64,000 nt of DNA from contig QNQO01005892.1 in the NCBI GenBank assembly GCA_003290165.1, positions 186,001 to 250,000 on the forward strand, read 5' to 3'. Below, one piece after another: positions 12,501-22,789 of this stretch (positions within the stretch are counted from its first letter, which is position 1; each line of letters begins with the position of its first letter). The position numbers and the translations under genes are program-made. The notes below the pieces were generated by a model. That model saw only the letters and a program-made list of their open reading frames with translations. It made no database searches and had not been told where the DNA came from. The stretch comes from Berberis thunbergii (lineage: Eukaryota > Streptophyta > Magnoliopsida > Ranunculales > Berberidaceae).

Positions 12501-14093
12501 CTTTCCCTTTTTTGAACTATTAACAACTTATTTGTTGGGTCAAACTTGTTGCATTTTTCATTCTCAACATACCCAAATTAAGAAGTCAAAATATGTTCAT
12601 TTTTCACTCAAATCCTTGGAATCTCGTATTGCACCAAAATTGGACTCCAATTAAGCCTAAAACTTAAAACAAGTTTTCCCTCTTTGTTAACCACTACCAA
12701 ACTTGTTTGTTGGGTCAAACTTGATCCATTTGTCATTCTCAACATAGCCAAGTGGTTAGAACTCAAAATATGTTCATTTGGTCACTCAAATCCTTGGAAT
12801 CTCAGATTGCACCAAAATTGGACTCCAATTAAGCCTACAACTTTAGAACGAGCTTTTCCTTTTTCTGAAGCACTACCAAAATTGTTTGTTGAGTCAAGCT
12901 TGTTGCATTTGTCATTCTCAACATACCGAAGTGGTTAGAAGTCAAAATATGTTAATTTGGTCATCCAAATCGTTGGAATCTCGAATTCCACCCAAACGGT
13001 TAGAAGTCAAAGAAGTCCATTTGGTCACTGAAATCCATGTATTCTCGGATTGCACCCAAATTAGACTCCAATTGAGTCTACAATGTTAGAACGTGTTTTC
13101 CCTTTTTCTACAGCACTACCAAACTTGTTTGTTGGGTCAAGCTTGTAGTATTTGTCACTCTCCACGTACCCAAGTAGTTAGAAGTTAGCATATGTTCATT
13201 TGGTAACTCAAATCCTTGTAATCTCGAATTTCGCTCAAATTTGCCAACAATTGAGCCTATAATGTTAGAATGAGCTTTCCTTTTTTTTCTAAATCACTAC
13301 CAAACTTGTTTGCTTGGTCAAACTTGTTGCATTTTTCATTCTCAAGCTTCCTAAGTGGTGATAAGTAAAAATATTTTCATTTGATCACTCAAATCCTCAG
13401 AATCTCGAATTGCACCCTAGCAGTTAGAAGTCAAACGAAGTCCAATCGATCACTTAAATCCTTGTATTCTCGGATTGCACACAAATTGACATCCAATTGT
13501 GCCTACAACATACAAAAGATTTTTCTTTCTTTGTTAAGCACAACAAAACTTGTTTGTTGAGTCAAACTTGTTGTATTTGTTTTTATTAACATCCACAAAC
13601 GGTTAGAAGTCAAACGATGTCCATTTAGTTAATCAAATCCTTCGACTTTCGGATTGCACAAATTGGCCTCCGATTGAGCCAACATCATACAAACAAATTT
13701 TCCTTTTTTGTTTAACACAAAAAAATTGTTTGTTGAGTCAAACTTGTTGCAATTGTCAAACGACGTCCATTTGGTCACTCAAATCCTTGTATTGAACCCA
13801 AATTAGCCTCCAATTGAGCCTGCAACATACAAATGAGTTTTCCTTTTTTGTTAAGCACAACAAGACTTTTTTGTGGAATAAAGTTGTCATTCTAAACATA
13901 CCCAAATGGTTAGAAGTCAAACCGAGTCCATTTGGTCACTAAAATCTTTGAACTCTCGGATTGCACCCAAATTGGCTTCCAAGTGTGCTAACAATGTACA
14001 AACAAGTTTTCCTTCTTTTTAAGCATAACAAAACTTTTTGTTGAGTCAAACTTGTTGAATTTGTCAATACTAACATACCCAATGGGTTTGAAG
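9560..14093 (+). repeat. Satellite-like tandem array, block 1 (about 25 units of ~177 bp)
   Basis: A head-to-tail repeat. One recognisable landmark, ttcatttggtcactcaaatc, recurs at about 9638, 9816, 9989, 10169, 10346, 10515, 10695, 10868, 11048, 11227, 11399, 11559, 11738, 11898, 12077, 12257, 12417, 12594, 12770 and 12948, steps of roughly 160-180 bases. Other constant landmarks are ccaattgagcctacaac, actaccaaacttgtttgttg and tggttagaagtcaaa. Copies are clearly diverged, so the array is old. From about 13014 a second monomer type appears (aagtccatttggtcactcaa with cttgtattctcgg and acaaacgagttttcc). Three shortened steps of about 66 bases occur where the types meet. No frame is conserved between copies, so the open frames here are incidental. 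Confidence 0.92.
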
Positions 14094-15070
14094 TAGGGGT
14101 GGGCACGGGACGGGATGGGACGAGATATACCCATACCTATCCCATCCCGTTCATACGGGATCAGGACGGGAAGGGATGGGAAAAACCTCATCCCAACCTC
14201 GTCCCATCCCAAATGGGTTCGGGACGGGACGGGATGGGATCAGCATGCCAATCTTCTTCACTTGCAGGCCCCAGTTTTTATCAGTGATCTTAATATGGTT
14301 TCATCATTGAAAATTTTACTGGTTTTTAAAATGAACATTGTAATATCAGGTTGTGGAACCTACTTTGTTAGAGTAATGTAAGTAGGATGTGCTTGAAAAC
14401 ATAATGAAGATCCTGCATGAATGTGATAGCTAGTCAGCTTTCTGAGAAACCTTCTAAATGGTCATTCATTGTATTTCACATTTGAATGTGATAATCAGTT
14501 TCTTGAGGAACATAATGAAAGTGAAATATAAACTGTGTTCAAGAATACATAGTATAGTGCTTAACTAGGCAAAAAAATTGGAATATAAGGTAAGAAAAAG
14601 AATTTGTTTATCCATATTTTTTAATAGATTGGATGGACTTGATCCGTTGCCTGACGGATATGACTGGTGTTGTGGTGGGCTTGGGCGAAGATCTCATCTC
14701 GTTTTGCCAAGATGCGTTATTTACAATTTTTTATAACCGTGAGACCATGAAAAGCTAGCATGGTATTATAGGTTTTGTATCATCAACCCATGCCTGAACA
14801 GCGTTCCCATTGAGCTAGCTGAATATGCAAGAAGAAGATGATAAATATAACTCATGCTTAAATAAAAATATTAATAATTAATATTAATAAATTAGTTCGG
14901 GACGGGATTGGCGGGATTTAAAATCTTCATCCCATCCCATCCAATTCTAGATCGGGACGGGATGGGATCGGGATGAAATTATTCAATCCCATTAAGACCC
15001 GAAAAAATTGGGACGAGACGGGACGGGATCTGGACGGGAACGGGATCGCGGGATGGGATGCCCACCCCTA
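14094..15070. mobile_element. Non-autonomous hAT element (977 bp) inserted in the satellite
   Basis: Terminal inverted repeats taggggtgggca and tgcccaccccta bound the element. The flanks gtttgaag (14086-14093) and gttagaag (15071-15078) are an 8-bp target duplication with one mismatch and correspond to the satellite landmark ggttagaag. Both subterminal regions (14100-14240 and 14895-15060) are packed with short repeats of the type gggacgggatggg and their complements. The 650-bp middle is AT-rich and carries no transposase trace. Confidence 0.88.
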
Positions 15071-15078
15071 GTTAGAAG

Positions 15079-15424
15079 ACAAACAAAGTCCATTTGGTCA
15101 CTCAAATCCTTGGAATTCGGAAGCACTGCCAAACTTGGTTGTTGGGTCAAACTTTTTGCATTTGTCATTCTAAACCTATCCAAGTGTTTAGAAGTCAAAA
15201 TATATTAATTTGACAACTCAAAACCTTGGAGTTAAGGATTGCACCCTAATTAGATTGCAATTGAGTCTATAACATTAGAACAAGCTTGCCCTATTCGGTC
15301 AGTCAAATCCTTGGACTCAAGGAGTGTGCCCAAATTGGACTGCAATTGAGCCTATAACGTTGGATCGAGTTTTGCCTATTTGTGAAGCACTACCAAAGTT
15401 GTTTGCTGGGGCTTGTTGCATTTG
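15079..15424 (+). repeat. Satellite array, block 2 (about two rearranged units)
   Basis: Continuation of the same satellite to the right of the hAT element: the 'tccatttggtcactcaaatc' landmark at about 15090, a variant at about 15205 and another at about 15290, with shortened spacings. The array then breaks at a truncated retrotransposon. Confidence 0.85.
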
Positions 15425-16374
15425 TATCTTTCTCAAAATACCCTAGTTGGTTATTTTATTGTAGTTGGTTATTTTCATTTTGCTTCTCGTTTCAAGAATA
15501 TGTTCTATTAGGATGTTTTGTACGGTTACGATCTGCCTGTGGTTACGAAGTCAGCTCACATACCGACATGGCGGATCGGTGTGTGACAAAGCTTGGAATC
15601 AGAGCCATGGTTTACCGATTCAAAAGGAACATCATCATATGATAGAGGAGTTGGGAGTTTTGTTGTGTTGTTTGATGTATTGTATGTATGTTTTCTTTGC
15701 GTAGAGGGAGTGTGGAGATGGTACATGCATGGTAAGAGAACCCAGGTTAAGGGATCAGGCATGCTGGAGGGGATGCCTCTCAATCTTTCATGGAAATGAT
15801 GACCCATTGGGCACAAAATGTCAGATATGGAAATCAGTCAAAGGATCCATTTACTCATCGCAACAAGAATTTCGTCAGCTTGGGTGGTAAAATATTTGAT
15901 GGTACTGGAGATTTACTAGTTGCAGATCAGTAGATCCATAAGGTAGAGCTCATATTTGAGAGGATGGTGTTGACACGTATACAATGTAGTGAATTAGCAG
16001 CACACCAATTTGACGGAGAGGCTATGTATTGATGGGATTCCATAAGGCAGAGTCAAGATGTGTCAAAGATGCAGTGGGATACATTCTATGAGGTGTTTGA
16101 TCAACATTTTATTCATGATTCTGCTAGAGCTGATATAGTGGACATGTTTCTATACTTACAACAAGGGTCTAGACCTATTTTAGAATACTTAGCTAAGTTT
16201 ACACAATTGAGTTGTTATGCCACTTGTTTCATAATACTACAAAGAAACAGATTAGTGGTCTGAACAAAGAAAAACAAGAAAATTTTGAGTGGTCTCAAAC
16301 CCGTTTCTAAAGAAACAGTTGATGGTGGTGATCGATCGCCTTTTTGAGAGATTAGTGGATGTCACTTTGAGTCA
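15425..16374 (+). mobile_element. Truncated Ty3/gypsy fragment: LTR end, PBS and part of gag
   Basis: The fragment starts inside an LTR whose 3' end is at 15588 (gtgtgaca). A primer-binding site tggaatcagagcc (15594-15606) follows six bases later; it resembles the tggtatcagagcc site complementary to initiator-Met tRNA used by many plant elements. A gag-like coding trace then runs to about 16370. There is no pol and no 3' LTR. Both ends abut satellite units, so the piece was either inserted and then deleted, or moved with the satellite. Confidence 0.75.
15875..16263 (+). pseudogene. gag: Partial gypsy gag (retrotransposon gag domain)
   Basis: The trace IFDGTGDLLVADQ, stop, IHKVELIFERM is followed by AHQFDGEAMY, stop, WDSI, and then an open part at 16060-16263 with MQWDTFYEVFDQHFI, ARADIVDMFLYLQQGSRPI and EYLAKFTQLSCYA. 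These match the capsid-like core of Ty3/gypsy gag proteins (W-x-F-x-x-x-F and L-x-Q-G-x-x-x-x-x-E-Y blocks). Two TGG or CAG-type codons have become stops, and the coding trace ends shortly after CYATCF. Together with the initiator-Met type PBS upstream it suggests a chromovirus-like lineage distinct from the Athila and Tat elements in this window. Non-functional. Confidence 0.75.
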
Positions 16375-17695
16375 GGCTTGGACTCCAATTAAGCCTACAA
16401 CGTTAGAACGAGCTTTCCTTTTTTTTTTTTTTTTTTCCTGAAGCACTACCAAACTTGTTTGCTTGGTCAAGCTTGTAGCATTTGTCATTCTCAACATACC
16501 CAACTGATTAGAAGTTAATATATGTTCATTTGGTTACTCAAGTTCTTGGAATCTCGGATTTCACCCAAATTTGCCACCAATTGAGTCTATAATGTTAGAA
16601 CGAGCTTTCCTTTTTTTTTTTTTTTTTTTTCCTGATTCACTACCAAACTTCTTTTCTTGGTCAAACTTGTTGCATTTGTCATTCTCAAGATTCGCAAGTG
16701 GTGAGAAGTAAAAATATGTCCATTTGGTCACTCAAATCCTCAGAATCTCGAATTGCACCCAAGCGGTTAAAAGTCAAACAAAGTCCATTTGATCACTTAA
16801 ATCCTTGTATTCTCGAATTGCACTCAAATTGGCCTCCAATTGTGCCTACAACGTACAAACTAGTTTTCTTTCTTTGTTAAGCATAAAAAACATGTTTGTT
16901 GAGTTAAAATTGTTGTATTTGTTATTTTTAATGTACCCAAGCAGTTAGAAGTCAAACGAAGTCCATTTGGTCCTTCAAATCCTTGTATTCTCGGATTGCA
17001 CCTAAATTGGGCTCCAATTGAGCCTACATTGTACAAACGAGTTTTCCTTCTTTGTTAAGCACTACGAAACTTGTTTGTTAAGTCAAACTTATTGCATTTG
17101 TCATTATTAATGTACCCAAATGGTTATAAGTCAAACGAAGTCCATGTGATCAATCAAATCCTTGGACTTTCAAATGGCACCCAAAATTGCCTCTAATTGA
17201 GCCTACATTGTACAAATGACTTTTCCTTATTTGCTAAGCATAAATAAACTTGTTTGTTAAGTCAAACTTGTTGCAATTGTCATTCTAATTGCACCCAAGC
17301 GGTTAGAAGTTAAATGAAGTCCATTTGGTCACACAAATCCTTGTTTTTTCGGATTACACCCAAACTGGCCTCCAATTGAGCCTACAATGTACCAACTACC
17401 TTTCCTTATTTTTTAAGCACAAAAAAACTTGTCTGTTGAGTTAAAATTGTTGCAATTGTCACTCTAAATATACCAAAGTGGTTAGAAGTCAAACGGAGCC
17501 CGTTTGATCACTTAAATCCTTGGACTCTTGAACTGCACCCAAATTAGCCTCCAATTGAGCCTACAATGCACAAACGAGTTTTCCTTCTTTGTTAAACACA
17601 AAAAACTTGTTTCTTGAGTCAAACTTGTTGAATTTGTCATTATTAACGTACCCAAGTTGTTACAAGACAAACGAAGTCCATTTGGTCACTCAAAT
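16375..17695 (+). repeat. Satellite array, block 3 (about 7-8 units)
   Basis: Same satellite, landmarks at about 16525, 16714, 16780, 16958, 17132, 17313, 17492 and 17670. Two units contain long T runs (about 16418-16438 and 16610-16632). The order and details of units, including the ctcaaatcctcagaatctcg variant and the 66-base short step at 16714-16780, repeat those at 13090-14050, so this block and the end of block 1 are copies of one larger segment. Confidence 0.9.
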
Positions 17696-17876
17696 TAATA
17701 TTACTTATAGTTTGATATTTCAAAACTGGGAACTAGAGTTGTACCGGACTAATTCAATATGGTTTGTTACATGGATCAAAATAGTACCCAAAAAAAATGT
17801 TTCTGTTACGGACCAGGATGGTATGGCATGTTTACAGTTTGAATTGGTTTTTTGAAAAAAAAATGCCCACCCCTAC
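17696..17876. mobile_element. hAT end fragment
   Basis: The stretch ends in tgcccacccctac, the same terminal sequence as the hAT element at 14094-15070, and its interior (accaggatggtatggcatg, then cagtttgaattgg) resembles 18435-18475. Its left end joins the satellite directly, so the left TIR is missing. Confidence 0.6.
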
Positions 17877-18274
17877 TTTGCCATAATCTAAATAAGGTAT
17901 ACATGTCGAAACGAGCTAAAACTTTGAAGCATTGTTTCTTAATGTTGGTTTTTAATTTTCTCAAAATTTCATCTCAAACTTAATTTACAATGAAAACTAA
18001 GGATGCATTAAATGGGTATTCAAAATTTTTTGTTGTACCTAATGTTCCAATATCTATTAAACATATACATGTTGGGTTCTTTGCCATACTCTAAACAAGG
18101 TACACATGTCAAAACGAGCTAAAACTTTGATGCATTGTTTCTTAATGTTGGTTTTTAATTTTCTCAAAACTTCATGTTAAACTTAATTTACAATGAAAAC
18201 TAAGGATGACTTAAATGGGCATTCAAATTTATTTTTGTTCCTAATGTTCAAATATCTATTAAATATATACATGT
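17877..18274 (+). repeat. Tandem duplication, two 203-bp units
   Basis: Two near-identical units start with tttgccata at 17877 and 18080 and share landmarks aaacgagctaaaactttga, cattgtttcttaatgttgg and acatatacatgttg. A third unit starts at 18510 but stops after about 23 bases. No coding potential seen. Confidence 0.85.
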
Positions 18275-18509
18275 TGGGGTTAGCCATACGGGAGGGTACG
18301 GTTCGGTTTGCTACTCCTCCATATCGATATCGTTTCCCAAAATTTAATTCAAGATGGTTTAGTTTTGGTTTTTTTTTATTTGGTATTATACCATCTTGAT
18401 TAGGATTGGTATACGATGGTAGCAATTCAATCTATATGGGACCAGGACAACATGGCACGCTTTCAGTTCGAATTTGGTATTTTGGAAAGAAAAAAGAGCC
18501 CACCCCTAG
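18275..18509. mobile_element. Short hAT-related element (about 235 bp)
   Basis: Begins tggggttagccatacgg and ends gcccacccctag, imperfect inverted ends of the aggggtgggc type. It sits exactly at the junction between unit B and the truncated unit C of the 203-bp repeat; the A-B junction (near 18070-18082) is the corresponding empty arrangement. The TSD cannot be resolved because the junction sequence is itself GT-rich. Confidence 0.65.
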
Positions 18510-18918
18510 TTTGCCATAATCTAAATAAGGTATTCCTTTATCAATTGCTTTTTTCTCCTTATACCATTGTTCAAAGCTTGGTTTTAGCATCACATGGTTA
18601 GCCAGATTGTGAAATTTGAATTCTCACGGTTTCAAGTTTCAACCAACGATGTGAAATGGCTAAAACTTCCCAAAAAACCAGCTATCAAAAAAACTTCTTG
18701 CAGCAATGTTTTTTATTTGGGTGAGTTAGGAAGATATTGAAACTCAGACCTAGTTCCCCTGTAAAAAAAATTGATTTCGACAGAGTGGAGATGAGATATG
18801 AGTGGTTGGGAAGAGAGGAAGTGAAGGTTTAGTGAGAAAATGAATGAAGTGGACAAAAGATGAGAGATAAATTTTGGATTAAAGAGAATGTGGAAGGATT
18901 AATGGAGGAAATGAAGAT
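18510..18918. other. No gene seen; purine-rich target site of the Tat element
   Basis: Starts with the 23-base remnant of the third 203-bp unit, then ordinary AT-rich sequence, and from about 18780 a GA-rich stretch ending in aagat (18914-18918), the left copy of the target duplication of the next element. Confidence 0.5.
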
Positions 18919-19485
18919 TGATGTGTCCAAATCTCGTCCTCCTGTGAGTTTGACCTGCAAAACAGAAGTTAGACTGCCAAGGACCACCTTTTTGGTGGCC
19001 GAAAGCACTCCAATGCTTAAATCAGCAACTCAGTTTGAAGAAGGAAGTAAATATGGACAAAACTCAGTTAAAGTTGCATACCTTTGTCAAATGTTTCCTT
19101 GACCTTTTATAATGGTTTTGGTTAATTCTCTATGTGACTTAAGTATGTGAAGTGCAACAGAAAGAGATGTTTCTCATAACAGTCTCCTCATTTATGGAGA
19201 TGCGTCCATGGAGGCGTAACTCCCTCCACAACTTTTTTTTGTGCAGCGTTTCTCTTCTTCATGAGAGAACTCGTGTCGAGCATGATTTAGGCTTTGAGTC
19301 ATTCTGGCCTGGATTCGGGCTTTGATTATGTCTTCTTATAGTGGGTCTTGTTTGGGCCTCTATGGTTGGCTTTAACCTTCTTGGGTTTTACGAGTTGGCT
19401 CAATAGATGTGACATCGGATCCTCGTGATGGATGTTCGCTGCCACGTGTATGGCTTCAATGACAGTCCATTTTGATGTATCATCA
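18919..19485 (-). repeat. 3' LTR of the Tat element (567 bp)
   Basis: Begins tgatgtgtccaaatctcg and ends gatgtatcatca. Matches the right LTR along its length except for a segment (about 19405-19465) that the right copy lacks. In the minus-strand sense it lies downstream of the antisense ORF. Confidence 0.93.
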
Positions 19486-19506
19486 GCTAGTCCTCCCCTT
19501 AGTTAG
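19486..19506 (-). promoter_or_regulatory. Polypurine tract of the Tat element
   Basis: Read on the minus strand, the bases next to the 3' LTR are purine-rich (aaggggaggactagc). This is the expected primer position for plus-strand DNA synthesis. Confidence 0.7.
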
Positions 19507-19806
19507 TGAGTATGTTACTGTATCCACTAACTGTGTGGTGGTTTTGTTTTCAACTTCAACATTACGGCACATTTAGCGTTCTTACTATCTGTTACTGTTA
19601 CTCTCTTTCCAATGTCTGTTTGCCTGCTCATTTTAGTGCGAGTTCTGGGATTTCATGCAACTATCATATCTTGCACATTCTCCAAAGAGTGGTCATTTCG
19701 ATGCTCAACCTTATAAAAGGCATTGTTGAGTACGTGTTTACTTTCTTTTGCACCCCTTCAATTTCCAGTTGTTGATTCCTTGATTTCTCGCGTTTGCTTT
19801 TCGATC

Positions 19807-22025
19807 ATGTCTAGGTTCAGAATTTTTAATGGCGATGTTCTTGATGCTTGTGAAGCTTTATTTTTTCCTAAGAAGGCGACACATACAACTTTGGATAGTA
19901 TCCATCATGATTATCGTTGCCAGCCGATCTGGAAATCGTTATCCCCGAAGAGGGCGACAATCTTTGTCGTCCAAAACATGAGTATATCGCTTTGTAACCT
20001 AGTATGTTCCATTCGGGTCTCAGGCTTCCAATTTCTGTGGTCGTCTGGGAGTTCCTACACTTGGTTGGCATCGCCCCTGCCCAACTAGTTCCTGACTGTT
20101 GGAAGGTGATGATTGCAACCTTAGCAAGGGTTACAGCATCTGGTATCCCTATGAATGTCAGGGTTTTGTATTTCTTGATGGGGTGTAGTGTAAATGTTAA
20201 TTGCACCTGTTGTCTTCGCTCTTTGTCTTGTTTCAAAGGTCTGTGAGAGAAGGATGGGTTGGCCAAGGTCCTGGTTTTATGTTTTCCTTGCTTCCAATTA
20301 TTTCAAGCTGGGTGGAAATAAGATCTACGATCATTTCGGGTGCCTAAGAGTCTCGAGTTGGTTCTGTCGTTGGAAAAACATGAGTTTTATAGTCGGTTTG
20401 GCAGTCCTCCCCGAGTCTCAGTGCAAGATTTACTTACAAAGGATGCCATTATCAGTAGTGGCTTGTATTCATCGAGTGAGGCGGGTCACGCGGAATCTAT
20501 TGTCGGTCGTGCCTTGGAGGTGACTTTTGCCCGCGTTGGTGATGTGGATGTTAGCCACAGAGAGGGTTTTATTGACGAGCCCATAGAATTGCTTATGCCA
20601 CTGTCAGAGGTTCTGGGAGTATCGACTCCATTGTTAGGAAAATGAAAGTTCTTAGGCCTCCCAGCCCTTCTAAGATGTTGGCTGTTAGTTTTGGCCGTGT
20701 TTCGAAGAGGAAAATAAAGCTCACCACCATGATTCTTGACACTGCTAGGGCTCCTCCTGCTGCTTCTTTTCGAAAAAGAGGTCATGGTTCGGACGATGAC
20801 TCTTCTGCTTGAGAGGATGAAGAAGTGTATCGAGTTCTTGAAAGGAGCAAGAAGAAGGTTTCCCGTCCTCTAGATGATAGTGAGAAAAGTCTTGTTTCCT
20901 CATATGGATTGCTAGTTTCTACTGGACTGGTGGTTGATGACTCTCGCATTATTGAAAACAAAATGCTTCAGCTTGGTATTTGGCAATCTAAGAATCCAAA
21001 TGGTACTAAGACCTTGGATGATTTTGAGTACGATCCGATACTGGAGGATCGAGTTGCTACTCGAGCTCGAGGCTTCAAACTCCATGTTTATTTTGCTATA
21101 GCTACGACCTCGTGATTGTCTGCTACTCCCTTCGCTTCTTGTCCTATTTTGAATGCGCCCAAGGAATTCTGTTGGCCTTCCGAGATTGATGTACAGAACA
21201 ATGCTCGCAACCTCAATGGAAATTGTCATGGCAATTAGCTAAAAGGATTCTTATGCTCGTACATCCACTACATCATCGTATTGATGATGGCCTTCAACAC
21301 CTTATGGAAGGGATGAATCATCTTACTTATGCGGCCGTAATGGGGTCGGACTGTAAGGTTGCCCCTGATCAGGTGGCGCTCATTAAGCAGAAGTTGGTGG
21401 GACATATCCTAGTCATTTCTCACGTTTTCTACCAACTCGATACATTGAAGGCGCGGTGCATAGATTATGCATAGGCTGCAGATACTGCACATGCATCGTT
21501 GAAGGAACTCGAGGCCATTTAGGAAATGTTTGCTCCTAATCTCGAAACATCTGAAGTTGAGTTGGGTAAGTTGTGGTCTCGTCTGGATGCGGCTGTGAAA
21601 AAGTTGTCCGACCAAAGGCTGAACGTGATGAGGCCATTCGTTCTGCTGAAGAATGTTCTGCCAGTCTTAGGGCTTCTGGACTCGAATTGCTCAACTAAAT
21701 TTCGAGTTTGTCGCGGCCAATTCTATGGTTGTCTCTAGACTAAAAACCGTTAATAATGAATTAGCATCGACCCGAGTCGAGCTATCATCTGTTACCGAAG
21801 GCCGCAGATTGGAAAAAAGTGGTCGACTCGCCATGACTTCTTGGATTTCCTGGAGACGCAAGGTTTAGACATGTCGAAATATCGTTGCTTTGCTGAGCAG
21901 AAATTTGATGATGTCAAAGAAGTCGTTCCGAATTTATTGAGTGATCCGGATGTCGGAGAAACTTCTCAGCACTTGTCTGAGTCTATACCACCTAGAGATA
22001 TTGTTAATGTTGATTTCCTTCCTTA
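19807..22025 (+). pseudogene. Antisense ORF typical of Tat elements ('putative gypsy-type transposon' protein)
   Basis: On the strand opposite to gag-pol, between integrase and the 3' LTR. It starts MSRFRIFNGDVLDACEA at 19807. After a shift, HSGLRLPISVVVWEFLHLVG and IAPAQLVPDCWKVMIATLARV (20007-20130) give the family's signature: a G-x-R-(L/F)-P box followed by 'G-I-A-P-x-Q-L-x-P-x-x-W'. Later pieces are open at 20340-20645, 20825-21115, 21223-21474, 21526-21738 and 21841-22025; the last are charged and helix-like, as in the coiled-coil C-terminus of these proteins. The function of the family is unknown. At least five shifts or stops make this copy dead. Proteins of this kind are known from rice and maize Tat-type elements in the same antisense position. 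Confidence 0.75.
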
Positions 22026-22521
22026 ATTGTTTCTTTTGATTATCTTATAATCTCTTTTTTAGAAGATCAATGGAAATTTTCATTTGGCATTTGTTGTGTC
22101 CAGTATGTCTACCTTATCAGCTTTTTACTTTCGACATTCCTAGCAGATTTCCATTTCGTTCTTCCAGATTTTTATAAATGGCTTCAGTATTCGACATTCT
22201 AGTTGTGTAGAAGCTTTTTTAACAAAATCTAATTCTATATCTAGGTTACGCTGTCGTACACCATAGTCGACGAGAAAAAGTCTGGCTCTTACGTCCTAGT
22301 ACTTTATTACTTCGTGGTTGATCATGCCAGAAGTTTTTGTTTTTATGTCCGACTCGTTCGTCCAGTACATATATTTGTTTTTGTTCGATACCCTAGCCAT
22401 GCTGAGTATTTTCATGAGTTGAGTTTTAAATTTGACTTCCTTGTCCTGAATGAATTTTTGGTCGTTTTGAATTCAAGATGGAAAATTGAGCAAAAAAGTT
22501 TATTGGTAATATCTTTTTAAG

Positions 22522-22677
22522 CGGTGATTCTAAATGGCGAGGAAACGAACGAGGAAACGGGCGAGGGAGGGGGTGTGACCCTCCACCCCCCTCGAGATGC
22601 GTGCCGATGTGAATCTCAAGGGAGATGGAGGGTCAAACCCCCTATCTCGCCCGTTTCCTCGCCGCCTAGAACGTCTC
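22522..22677. mobile_element. Hairpin MITE copy 1 (156 bp) with 9-bp TSD
   Basis: A near-palindrome: arms tctaaatggcgagg / cctcgccgcctaga, then cgtttcctcgcc-type arms with ccctccaccccc-type inner arms, around a centre containing ctcgagatgcgtgccgatg. The 9 bases ctttttaag occur perfectly on both sides (22513-22521 and 22678-22686). Non-coding. 9-bp duplications point to a Mutator-like transposase. It interrupts the 3' part of the Tat element, so it is younger than that insertion. Confidence 0.88.
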
Positions 22678-22789
22678 CTTTTTAAGTGCTCTATATTCCA
22701 TGGTCGAGGCAGTTTTTCACCCTCTCAATATGTTCTTGATTTGTGGATATTTATTACTCTGTATGGTTCTTCCCAATTTGGATTTAGCT

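Noticed and set aside
9394..13089. Many frames of 60-90 codons
   Set aside because: They lie in the satellite; the frame is not kept from unit to unit, so they are chance.
15556..15816. An 86-codon minus-strand frame
   Set aside because: Overlaps the PBS and leader of the gypsy piece in the wrong orientation and resembles nothing.
9560..17695. CRISPR-like array
   Set aside because: Units of about 177 bases are homologous throughout with no spacers, and this is a plant nuclear genome.
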